NCBI GenBank assembly: GCA_017561885.1 | Contig: JAFZBF010000034.1 | Span: forward strand, 1-60,129 | Source of the DNA: Bacteroidales bacterium | GTDB taxonomy: Bacteria; Bacteroidota; Bacteroidia; Bacteroidales; UBA932 | Direction: 5' to 3' | Length of the DNA: 60,129 nucleotides | Part shown: piece by piece, positions 53,211 through 60,129 of the stretch | Position numbering within the stretch: the stretch's first letter is position 1 | Layout: each line of letters starts with the position of its first letter | Notes under the pieces: model-generated | The model's input: the letters and a program-made list of their open reading frames with translations, nothing else | Told to the model about the DNA's origin: nothing | Database searches by the model: none | Translations under genes and position numbers: made by a program

Positions 53211-53903
53211 ATGAAACAGAATCTGATATTGTCGATAGAAACCAGTGGGGCAGCCTGCTCTGCCGCTCTCTCAGAGGGAGGCTCCGTAATCGGGTCCGTC
53301 ACTCTGGATGACAGCAACCGCCAGTCTTCTATGCTGGTGCCCGCAATAGAATCCCTTTTCAGAAAGTGTTCCCGCATGATGCCGGAGTGCGATGCCGTCG
53401 CTGTCAGCAGCGGCCCGGGCTCCTATACCGGCCTGCGTGTCGGCGTTTCCACTGCGAAGGGTATCTGCTATGGTCTGGGTAAGCCGCTGATAGCCGTGCC
53501 TACGCTCGAGATCCTGCTCGCTGAGGCTCGGTCTATGGAGCAGTGTGCCGGTGCCGATTTTTATGTGCCGATGCTGGATGCCCGCAGGATGGAGGTCTAT
53601 CAGGCAGTGTACGACGCTTCCGGAAAATGCATCGAAGAGGTGTCGGCCAAAGTCCTGGACCAGGACAGCTACCGGGACCTGCTGGCAGCAGGCAAGGTGG
53701 TCTTCATAGGCACCGGTGCGGGAAAGTACTCGGAAGCGTTTCCCCACCCGGACGGCATCTATGTCCCTTGCGTACCAAAGGCCTCTTATATGGCCTCTGC
53801 GGCCCTGGCTGCATTTGAAGCCGGACGCTTCGAGGACGTGGCGTATTTCGAACCGTTCTATCTGAAGGAGTTTGTCGCCGTCGTCAAGAAAAATCCAATA
53901 TAA
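53211..53903 (+). CDS. tsaB: tRNA threonylcarbamoyladenosine biosynthesis protein TsaB
   Basis: 230 residues from the ATG at 53211; a longer reading from 53109 crosses the terminator and is wrong. The N-terminus NLILSIETSGAACSAAL and the motif AVSSGPGSYTGLRVG are typical of TsaB, the inactive partner that supports TsaD in making t6A37 of tRNA. The ASKHA fold N-domain is intact. It is followed after 40 bases by nfnA. Confidence 0.94.
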   Translation: MKQNLILSIETSGAACSAALSEGGSVIGSVTLDDSNRQSSMLVPAIESLFRKCSRMMPECDAVAVSSGPGSYTGLRVGVSTAKGICYGLGKPLIAVPTLEILLAEARSMEQCAGADFYVPMLDARRMEVYQAVYDASGKCIEEVSAKVLDQDSYRDLLAAGKVVFIGTGAGKYSEAFPHPDGIYVPCVPKASYMASAALAAFEAGRFEDVAYFEPFYLKEFVAVVKKNPI

Positions 53904-53943
53904 ATTCATACCTTTACGCGATTTCAAGTCACATAACTGCAAT

Positions 53944-54798
53944 ATGAACAGAATTATCGAAAAGAAACTGCTTGCACAGAACATCTACCTGATCAGGGTG
54001 GAAGCTCCGCGCATAGCGGCATCGGCGCTGCCGGGACAGTTCCTGGTGGTCATCAACGATGCAAAAGGCGAAAGGATTCCGCTTACCATCAGTGATTACG
54101 ACAAAGAAGCCGGCACGGTTGACATGGTCATCCAGCAGATAGGCGTTTCGACCAGGCTGCTTTGCTCACGTAATGTAGGAGAGTGCTATTCAAGCGTTCT
54201 CGGCCCTCTCGGCGTTCCGTCTGACTTTGTGAAAATGAGCGACGAAGAGCTCAAGGGGCGCAGGTATCTGTTCGTTGCAGGAGGCGTGGGCACCGCTCCC
54301 GTCTATCCGCAGGCCAAGTATCTGCACGAGAAAGGTGCCGTGGTAGACGTCATCATCGGCGCCAAGACCAAGGACCTGCTTATTTTCGAAGAGGCTATGA
54401 GCAAGGTCTGCACCAACCTCTATGTTTGCACCGACGACGGTTCATACGGCTTTGGCGGTCTTGTGACCAAGAAGATCGAAGACCTGCTGAGCCAGGGCAA
54501 GACATACGACCAGGCTGTGGCCATCGGTCCTATGATTATGATGAAATTCGTGACCAGGACCCTTCAGCCTTCAGGCATTCCTTTGACTGTCAGTCTCAAC
54601 ACCCTTATGGTGGATGCCACCGGAATGTGCGGAGCCTGCCGCGTTACCGTGGGAGGCAAGACCCGCTTCGCCTGCGTGGAAGGCCCCGAGTTCGACGCAT
54701 ACCAGGTCGATTTCGACGAGGCTATGCGCCGCCAGGGTATGTACAATGCCGAAAAAGTCACATCTCATACTCATAAATGCAAAATCGGGAGGGAATAA
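53944..54798 (+). CDS. nfnA: NADH-dependent ferredoxin:NADP+ oxidoreductase, small subunit (NfnA/SudB type)
   Basis: 284 residues from the ATG at 53944. An FAD domain (RIPLTISD), an NAD(H) domain (FVAGGVGTAPVYPQA) and a C-terminal [2Fe-2S] site with Asp224, Cys229, Cys232 and Cys244 (DATGMCGAC...FAC). The Asp-plus-three-Cys pattern matches NfnA, where it is a known unusual ligand set. Together with NfnB it could bifurcate electrons from NADPH to NAD+ and ferredoxin, or run in reverse. The distantly related PyrK is less likely, because NfnB follows directly. Confidence 0.9.
   Translation: MNRIIEKKLLAQNIYLIRVEAPRIAASALPGQFLVVINDAKGERIPLTISDYDKEAGTVDMVIQQIGVSTRLLCSRNVGECYSSVLGPLGVPSDFVKMSDEELKGRRYLFVAGGVGTAPVYPQAKYLHEKGAVVDVIIGAKTKDLLIFEEAMSKVCTNLYVCTDDGSYGFGGLVTKKIEDLLSQGKTYDQAVAIGPMIMMKFVTRTLQPSGIPLTVSLNTLMVDATGMCGACRVTVGGKTRFACVEGPEFDAYQVDFDEAMRRQGMYNAEKVTSHTHKCKIGRE
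54787..54794 (+). promoter_or_regulatory. Ribosome binding site for nfnB
   Basis: GGGAGGGA lies six bases before the ATG at 54801 and two bases before the nfnA stop, supporting 54801 over the in-frame start at 54777. Confidence 0.55.
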
Positions 54799-54800
54799 CA

Positions 54801-56189
54801 ATGCAAGATCGTTTTACCAGAGTCAAGGTCAGAGAACAGGACCCGAAGGTAAGGGCTCACAATTTCGACGAGGTATGTCTGGGCTATGACAAGGAAGAGG
54901 CTGTGCTCGAAGCAAGCCGCTGCCTGCATTGCAAGAAGCCGATGTGCGTGAGCGCATGCCCGGTCAACATCCAGATCCCCGATTTCATAGAGCAGGTGAA
55001 GAACGGCGATTTCGCCGCCGCTGCTGAAGTAATCGCACGTGACAGCTCGCTGCCCGCCATCTGCGGCCGTGTCTGCCCCCAGGAAACCCAGTGCGAAGGA
55101 AAGTGCATCCTCGGCAACAAGGGTGAAGCCGTAGCCATAGGCAAGCTCGAGCGCTTCGTGGCTGACTGGTCCCGCGAGAACGGCGTCAAGTTCAACGAGT
55201 GCAAGCCTGCCAACGGCAAGAAGGTTGCCATCGTCGGCAGCGGCCCGTCAGGCCTTGCCTGCGCTACTGACCTCGCAAAGGCCGGATTCAAGGTACACGT
55301 CTTCGAAGTCCTGCACAAGGTCGGCGGAGTGCTGCAGTACGGTATTCCCGAGTTCCGTCTTCCGAAAGACCGTGTCGTCAGCAAGGAAGTCGAGGCTCTC
55401 AAGGACCTTGGCGTGGAGTTCGAGACGGACGTCATCGTGGGCCGTACGGTCACTGTTGACGACCTGATGGACAAGGAAGGTTACGACGCCGTGTTCATCG
55501 GCACCGGAGCCGGTCTTCCGAGATTCATGAACATTCCGGGAGAGAACCTGAACGGCGTGGTTTCAGCCAATGAGTTCCTCACCCGCAACAACCTTATGCA
55601 CGCATATGAAGAAGGTTACGAGACCCCCATCTACGCCGGTGCGAAATGCGTTGTCGTCGGTGGCGGAAACGTCGCTATGGACGCTGCCCGCACTGCGCTG
55701 CGTCTCGGAGCCGAGGTTACGATAGTCTACCGCCGTACCGAGACTGAACTCCCGGCCCGCCGTGAAGAGGTTCATCACGCAAAGGAGGAAGGTATCGTGT
55801 TCAGTATGCTTTCAAATCCTGTCGAGGTCCTCGGAGACGAGAAAGGCTGGGTAAGAGGCGTGAGATGCATCCGTATGGAGCTCGGCGAGCCTGATGCCAG
55901 CGGCCGCCGTTCGCCCATCCCTGTACCCGGCTCTGAATTCGACGTCGAGTGCGATGTGGTGATCATGGCGCTGGGTACTTCTCCCAACCCTCTGATCGCT
56001 TCCACAACTCCGGGTCTCGAGACCAACCGCCACGGCTGCGTCGTGCTGAACGAGCAGGACCAGACCAGCCGCAGGCACGTATACGCCGGCGGTGACGTGG
56101 TTACAGGCGCGGCTACCGTAATCCTCGCCATGGGTGCGGGGCGCAAGGCCGCCGCTGCCATAATGAGAGACCTGCTTCCTGAAGAATAA
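54801..56189 (+). CDS. nfnB: NADPH-dependent oxidoreductase, large subunit (NfnB/GltA type)
   Basis: 462 residues. The N-terminal ferredoxin-like domain has two cysteine groups (41, 44, 49, 53 and 88, 92, 98, 102) for [4Fe-4S] clusters. It is followed by two Rossmann domains: VAIVGSGPSGLACATDLAKAG for FAD and VVVGGGNVAMDAARTALRLGA for NADPH. Alone it could be a glutamate synthase small subunit, but the adjacent nfnA and the absence of a glutamate synthase large subunit gene favour the Nfn complex. Confidence 0.9.
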   Translation: MQDRFTRVKVREQDPKVRAHNFDEVCLGYDKEEAVLEASRCLHCKKPMCVSACPVNIQIPDFIEQVKNGDFAAAAEVIARDSSLPAICGRVCPQETQCEGKCILGNKGEAVAIGKLERFVADWSRENGVKFNECKPANGKKVAIVGSGPSGLACATDLAKAGFKVHVFEVLHKVGGVLQYGIPEFRLPKDRVVSKEVEALKDLGVEFETDVIVGRTVTVDDLMDKEGYDAVFIGTGAGLPRFMNIPGENLNGVVSANEFLTRNNLMHAYEEGYETPIYAGAKCVVVGGGNVAMDAARTALRLGAEVTIVYRRTETELPARREEVHHAKEEGIVFSMLSNPVEVLGDEKGWVRGVRCIRMELGEPDASGRRSPIPVPGSEFDVECDVVIMALGTSPNPLIASTTPGLETNRHGCVVLNEQDQTSRRHVYAGGDVVTGAATVILAMGAGRKAAAAIMRDLLPEE

Positions 56190-56201
56190 TTCCGGATTAC
56201 G

Positions 56202-56993
56202 ATGGGTGTCGGTAAATGGATAACCGGATTCCTGGGCTGGATGATGTTCGGCCCCATTGGAGGACTTGTGGGTTTCTTCCTGGGCAGTCTGCTGGACGGA
56301 GGATCCTTCATCCAGATAGGTGACGGCACCCAGCCGCCCTACGGCGGAAACACCGGCGGATATACCGGAGGAAATACAGGCGGCTATACCCGCGAACAGC
56401 AGCGCACCGGACAGCGCAACAGCTTCCTGATGAGTCTGCTCGTCCTGTCCGCGGCAGTCATCAAGGCTGACGGACATTTCGTGAAATCCGAGCTCGAGTA
56501 CGTCAAGAACTTCCTCAGGCAGAACTTCGGCGAAGATGCCGCAGAACAGGCCAAGGACATCATCAAAGGGCTGATGGAAAAGGACATCAACATCTATGAG
56601 GTCGGGGCCCAGATCAAGATGTACATGAACTACTCCCAGCGTCTGCAGCTCTTCCACTATCTGGTGTCCCTGGCACAGAGTGACGGAAGGGTGACAGGCG
56701 GCGAGGTGGACATCCTAGGCGTCATCGCCGGCTCGATCGGCCTGTCTTCGCAGGACACCGAGTCCATCCTGTCGATGTTCAAGAACGACCTGGAGTCTGC
56801 GTACAAGGTGCTCGAGATCGACTCTTCCGCCACTGACGATGAAGTCCGCAAGGCCTACAAGCGTATGGCGCTGAAATATCATCCCGACAAGGTTTCCACT
56901 CTCGGCGAAGACGTCCAGAAGGCTGCAGAGGAGAAGTTCAAGAATGTCCAGGAGGCCTACGAAAAGATCAAGAAGTCAAGAGGAATGTCATAA
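56202..56993 (+). CDS. DjlA-like membrane-anchored J-domain protein with TerB domain
   Basis: 263 residues. A glycine-rich membrane helix (about 8-30, GFLGWMMFGPIGGLVGFFLG), a short Gly/Thr/Tyr repeat (near 45-65), a TerB-like helical domain (about 75-190) and a C-terminal J domain with HPD at 227-229 (YHPDKVS). This is the architecture of E. coli DjlA, a co-chaperone for DnaK at the inner membrane. It follows nfnB by 12 bases. Confidence 0.88.
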   Translation: MGVGKWITGFLGWMMFGPIGGLVGFFLGSLLDGGSFIQIGDGTQPPYGGNTGGYTGGNTGGYTREQQRTGQRNSFLMSLLVLSAAVIKADGHFVKSELEYVKNFLRQNFGEDAAEQAKDIIKGLMEKDINIYEVGAQIKMYMNYSQRLQLFHYLVSLAQSDGRVTGGEVDILGVIAGSIGLSSQDTESILSMFKNDLESAYKVLEIDSSATDDEVRKAYKRMALKYHPDKVSTLGEDVQKAAEEKFKNVQEAYEKIKKSRGMS

Positions 56994-57015
56994 AAATTAC
57001 GGCATCCGGGCCGCT

Positions 57016-57070
57016 AAAAAGAATCTGTAATGAATTTTGTCTGAGCACTTTCATTACAGATTCTTTTTTT
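57016..57070. terminator. Strong bidirectional terminator after the DjlA-like gene
   Basis: A 19-bp perfect inverted repeat (57016-57034 with 57050-57068) around a 15-base loop. Both arms end in A/T runs, so it could terminate in either direction. Confidence 0.92.
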
Positions 57071-57071
57071 A

Positions 57072-57079
57072 TATCTTTA
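57072..57079 (+). promoter_or_regulatory. Possible -7 promoter element for the sugar-acid cluster
   Basis: TATCTTTA, one mismatch from TAnnTTTG, immediately after the terminator and 83 bases before the PfkB gene. The remainder of the leader is A/T-rich with no clear structure. Confidence 0.35.
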
Positions 57080-57162
57080 CAAAGATTAGCCTCCCAAAAG
57101 CGTTTTCTTGGAAATCATTTTTAGTATCAATAATATAAATAACTGAAAAACAATAATTTATT

Positions 57163-58245
57163 ATGGCAAAATTCGAATTCAAACAGGGGTGCAAGTACGC
57201 TATGCTGGTTCCGACAAGTATGGGATTGCGCATTACTCCCGGGGACGGACAGCCCGTTCAATGCAGTGACGTTTTCAAGCTTTATGCAACTAGCGCCGAG
57301 ACCAATGTGGCCAGCGTCTCATCTTATCTTGGACTTCCGGTGAAAGTGCTTACTACCTTCGTGGAAGGCAGTCCGTTCGCTTCTTTCATCAAGGCTAATC
57401 TTCGCAGCCGTGGAATGGATTTCGAAGGTGTCGAAGTTCCTCAGGGCGGCCCCTGGGGCTACCGTCACCAGATCAACGTAGCCGACAGCGGTTTCGGTTC
57501 ACGCGGACCCCGCGTATGGAACGACCGTGCAGGCGAGGTCGGACGTACACTGAACGCCAAGGATTTCGACCTTGACCGCATCTTCGGTCAGGAGGGAGTG
57601 CAGATCGTTCACCTTTCAGGCCTCATCGGTGCGCTGAGCCCCGAGACCACCAAGTTCTGCCTCGAGATTGCAAGGGCAGCCAAGAAGTATGGCTCAAAGG
57701 TAAGCTTCGACCTCAATTACAGGGCATCCTTCTGGATCGGCCGCGAGAAGGAGCTTCACGACGCTTTCAGCGAAATCTGCTCTATCGCAGACGTGCTCAT
57801 CGGCAATGAGGAAGACTTCCAGCTCTGCCTCGGCATCGAAGGTCCCGAGGCCGGCGGAAAGGACATCGCATCCAAGATCGAAGGCTTCAAGGAGATGATC
57901 AACCGCGTGCGCAAGGAATATCCCAACGCCCAGGTTTATGCAACCACCCTGCGTCAGGTCAACCATACCAACAGCCACAACTGGGGCGCCATCATGTATG
58001 AAGGCGGCAACTGGCACGTAGTCGAGCCTCGCGAGATCCACGTCCTCGACCGCATCGGCGGCGGCGACGGTTTCGTAGGCGGCTTGCTCTACGCTATGCT
58101 GAGAGGCTGGGAGCCTGAGAAATGGATCCAGTTCGGCTGGGCTACCGGCGCTCTGGCCACCACTATGCTTACCGACTATGGCCAGCCTGCCGACGAGGAC
58201 CAGGTATGGAGCATCTGGAAAGGCAACGCACGTGTAAAACGCTAG
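57163..58245 (+). CDS. PfkB-family sugar kinase, probably 2-keto-3-deoxygluconate kinase
   Basis: 360 residues. Ribokinase-fold motifs include ETNVASVSSYLGLPV near residue 46 and the anion-hole motif with catalytic base RIGGGDGFVGG (Asp302). The mid-region with DLNYRASFW resembles KDG kinases, which phosphorylate 2-keto-3-deoxygluconate. Substrate is inferred, helped by the neighbours LarA-type enzyme and gnd. It is 12 bases before the next gene. Confidence 0.82.
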   Translation: MAKFEFKQGCKYAMLVPTSMGLRITPGDGQPVQCSDVFKLYATSAETNVASVSSYLGLPVKVLTTFVEGSPFASFIKANLRSRGMDFEGVEVPQGGPWGYRHQINVADSGFGSRGPRVWNDRAGEVGRTLNAKDFDLDRIFGQEGVQIVHLSGLIGALSPETTKFCLEIARAAKKYGSKVSFDLNYRASFWIGREKELHDAFSEICSIADVLIGNEEDFQLCLGIEGPEAGGKDIASKIEGFKEMINRVRKEYPNAQVYATTLRQVNHTNSHNWGAIMYEGGNWHVVEPREIHVLDRIGGGDGFVGGLLYAMLRGWEPEKWIQFGWATGALATTMLTDYGQPADEDQVWSIWKGNARVKR

Positions 58246-58257
58246 AAACTCCACGTT

Positions 58258-59538
58258 ATGCTGTACTACGCTAGAGGTTCAAAGACCGACAACATAACCC
58301 CGGACGAGGTACGTGCTATCCTCAAGGAGGTCTTCGACAAGATGGGCCCGAAGAACAGGGTTGTCGCCCTGCCTCCTGATTTCACCAGGTTCAATTCTTA
58401 CGCAGGCCCGATCACCGAGATGGTGTACGACTACTTCCAGGACAAGCTTACGGACGTGATGCCGGCTCTCGGTACTCACACTCCCATGACCGAGGAGCAG
58501 ATCAAGACTATGTTCGGCCACACTCCCCGCGAGATCTTCCGTGTCCACGACTGGCGCAACGATGTCGTGACGGTTGGTGAGGTCCCTGCCGAGTATGTGG
58601 AGAAAGTGTCAGAAGGCAAGCTGCACTACACCTGGCCTGCACAGGTCAACAAGATGTTGCTCGAGAAGGACATCGACCTGATCCTTTCTATCGGTCAGGT
58701 GGTGCCTCACGAGGTGATCGGCATGGCCAACTACACGAAGAACATTTTCGTGGGCGTCGGCGGAAACCTGGGTATCAACCGCAGCCACTTCATCGGTGCC
58801 GTATATGGTATGGAACGGCTTATGGGCCGTGCCAAGTCTCCGGTCCGCGACGTGATGGAGTATGCAAGACAGAACTTCATCAAGGACCTGCCCATCGTCT
58901 ATATCCAGACCGTTCTGGCAAAGAACTACGAGACCGGCAAAATGGAGCTCAAGGGTATATTTATCGGCGACGATTTCGAGTGCTTCCAGAAAGCTGCCGA
59001 CCTGTCTCTCGAGACCAACTTCATCATGGTCGAGAAGCCGATCAAGAAGTGCATCGTTTATCTCGATCCGGAGGAGTTCAAGAGCACCTGGCTGGGCAAC
59101 AAGGCTGTCTACCGCACCCGTATGGCCCTGGCTGACGACGGCGACCTTATCATCCTTGCCCCGGCTCTCCGCGAGTTCGGCGAGGATGCGGCCATCGACA
59201 AGCTGATCCGCAAGTACGGCTACAAGGGCACCCCGAAGATTCTCAAGGATACCGACGAGAACGCCGACCTGCAGGAGAACCTGGGCGCTTCGGCTCACCT
59301 CATCCACGGTTCAAGCGAAGGACGCTTCCGTATCACCTACTGCCCGGGCCCTGCCGTAAGCAAGGAGGAGATAGAGGGAGTAGGCTTCATCTACGGCGAC
59401 CTGAACGAGATGCTCGAGAAGTATCCGATCGACAAGATGAAGGACGGCTGGAACACGCTGCCTTCAGGCGAGGAGGTATACTACATCTCTAACCCTGCGC
59501 TCGGTCTCTGGGCGCATCCCGACAGATTCAAGGACTAA
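58258..59538 (+). CDS. LarA-family nickel-pincer-dependent enzyme (lactate racemase-like)
   Basis: 426 residues. The LarA residues that bind the nickel-pincer cofactor and substrate are present: Asp41 and Arg44 (DFTR), His74 (GTHTP), His151 and Lys161 (PHEVIGMANYTK) and His177 (NRSHF). The His-Lys-His spacing (10 and 16) is the same as in Lactobacillus LarA (His174, Lys184, His200). LarA relatives racemise or epimerise 2-hydroxy acids. Beside a KDG-type kinase and gnd, an aldonate such as gluconate is the likely substrate, which is inference. The cofactor needs LarB, LarC and LarE, none of which is in the window. Confidence 0.83.
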   Translation: MLYYARGSKTDNITPDEVRAILKEVFDKMGPKNRVVALPPDFTRFNSYAGPITEMVYDYFQDKLTDVMPALGTHTPMTEEQIKTMFGHTPREIFRVHDWRNDVVTVGEVPAEYVEKVSEGKLHYTWPAQVNKMLLEKDIDLILSIGQVVPHEVIGMANYTKNIFVGVGGNLGINRSHFIGAVYGMERLMGRAKSPVRDVMEYARQNFIKDLPIVYIQTVLAKNYETGKMELKGIFIGDDFECFQKAADLSLETNFIMVEKPIKKCIVYLDPEEFKSTWLGNKAVYRTRMALADDGDLIILAPALREFGEDAAIDKLIRKYGYKGTPKILKDTDENADLQENLGASAHLIHGSSEGRFRITYCPGPAVSKEEIEGVGFIYGDLNEMLEKYPIDKMKDGWNTLPSGEEVYYISNPALGLWAHPDRFKD

Positions 59539-59565
59539 CTAATAATAATATCATCAGACATACTA

Positions 59566-60129
59566 ATGGAAAAGAAATCAGACATTGGCCTTATCGGCCT
59601 GGCGGTGATGGGAGAGAACCTCGTGCTCAATATGGAGAGCAAGGGTTTCCGCGTAAGCGTGTTCAACCGCACCGTATCTAAAGTTGAGAATTTTATGAAT
59701 GCCCGCGCCAAGGGTAAGAACATCTACGGCGCCATGTCACTCGAGGACCTCGTGGCTTCTCTGGAACGTCCGCGCAAGGTGATGCTGATGGTGAAGGCCG
59801 GCCAGGCTGTGGACGACTTCATCGAGAAGCTCATCCCGCTGCTGGAACCCGGCGACATCATCATCGACGGCGGTAACACCCACTATCCTGACACCAACCG
59901 TCGTACCGCATACGTGGAGAGCAAGGGTCTTCTCTACATCGGTACCGGCGTTTCAGGCGGTGAGGAAGGCGCCCTCAAGGGTCCGTCTCTGATGCCCGGC
60001 GGTTCGAAGGCTGCGTGGCCTATCGTCGCTCCCATCTTCCAGAAGATCTGCGCACAGGTTGCCGACGGTCCTTGCTGCGACTGGGTGGGCGAGAACGGCG
60101 CCGGTCACTTCGTAAAAATGGTCCACAAC
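59566..60129 (+). CDS. gnd: 6-phosphogluconate dehydrogenase, decarboxylating, C-terminus cut off by window edge
   Basis: 188 residues are visible from the ATG at 59566. The NADP-binding start IGLIGLAVMGENL and the blocks IIDGGNTHYPDT, GTGVSGGEEGA and GAGHFVKMVHN are characteristic. The enzyme oxidises 6-phosphogluconate to ribulose 5-phosphate and CO2. The frame is open to the window end. It follows the LarA-family gene by 27 bases. zwf and pgl often follow in relatives but lie outside the window. Confidence 0.94.
   Translation, partial: MEKKSDIGLIGLAVMGENLVLNMESKGFRVSVFNRTVSKVENFMNARAKGKNIYGAMSLEDLVASLERPRKVMLMVKAGQAVDDFIEKLIPLLEPGDIIIDGGNTHYPDTNRRTAYVESKGLLYIGTGVSGGEEGALKGPSLMPGGSKAAWPIVAPIFQKICAQVADGPCCDWVGENGAGHFVKMVHN

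Noticed and set aside
56340..56400. Short tandem repeat
   Set aside because: Coding repeat for Gly/Thr/Tyr residues in the DjlA-like protein, not a separate element.

Overview
The window reads as a stretch of ordinary chromosome from a member of the Bacteroidota, most likely order Bacteroidales. The evidence is promoter elements of the TAnnTTTG type in front of most operons, weak or absent Shine-Dalgarno sequences, a TraR/DksA protein without its zinc cysteines, a two-domain MraZ, a DUF4369-like lipoprotein, a GH57/GT4/GH133 glycogen cluster and NfnAB. The DNA is moderately GC-rich by eye, so long antisense ORFs are common and are not genes. I cannot name the genus. There is no rRNA, tRNA, IS element, prophage or CRISPR array, and no gap between genes exceeds about 170 bases.

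Layout. 1-3599 (minus): dprA, tatD, ansA and a truncated ExbB-type proton channel gene. 3640-20958 (minus): the division and cell wall (dcw) cluster mraZ-rsmH-ftsL-ftsI-murE-mraY-murD-ftsW-murG-murC-ftsQ-ftsA-ftsZ, running on without a break into rpiB-truB-queA and ending at a clear terminator. Its promoter carries four 10-bp-phased repeats that look like MraZ operator boxes. 21071-30671: an M23 lipoprotein peptidase, an O-methyltransferase, an M16 peptidase, dnaX-lptB-mscL, glgB and xseBA. 30761-33424 (plus): ysxC-prs-nadE and a small cysteine-rich membrane protein. 33448-35421 (minus): greA, a HIT protein and a thioredoxin-fold lipoprotein lacking CXXC. 35496-45343 (minus): a glycogen operon of debranching enzyme, GT4, GH57 and a 1406-residue glycogen synthase-phosphorylase fusion, followed by ribF and a small membrane protein. 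45428-49908 (minus): dksA-like gene, lspA and ileS. 49980-53173 (plus): cvpA, then a peptide-export locus. 53211-60129 (plus): tsaB, nfnAB, a DjlA-like co-chaperone, and a sugar-acid cluster of PfkB kinase, LarA-family nickel-pincer enzyme and gnd (cut by the window edge).

The most interesting part is 50614-53173: a C39 peptidase-containing ABC exporter directly followed by two tiny genes, each encoding a double-glycine leader joined to a short, hydrophobic, net cationic core (39 and 31 residues), closed by a perfect 13-bp terminator. No immunity gene, membrane-fusion protein or modifying enzyme is next to it. It looks like a minimal secreted-peptide system, bacteriocin or signal. Other points worth checking are the synthase-phosphorylase fusion, the conserved pincer-ligand residues of the LarA homologue, the terminator-like hairpin in the greA leader, and several start codons so close to their promoter elements that leaderless mRNAs are likely.
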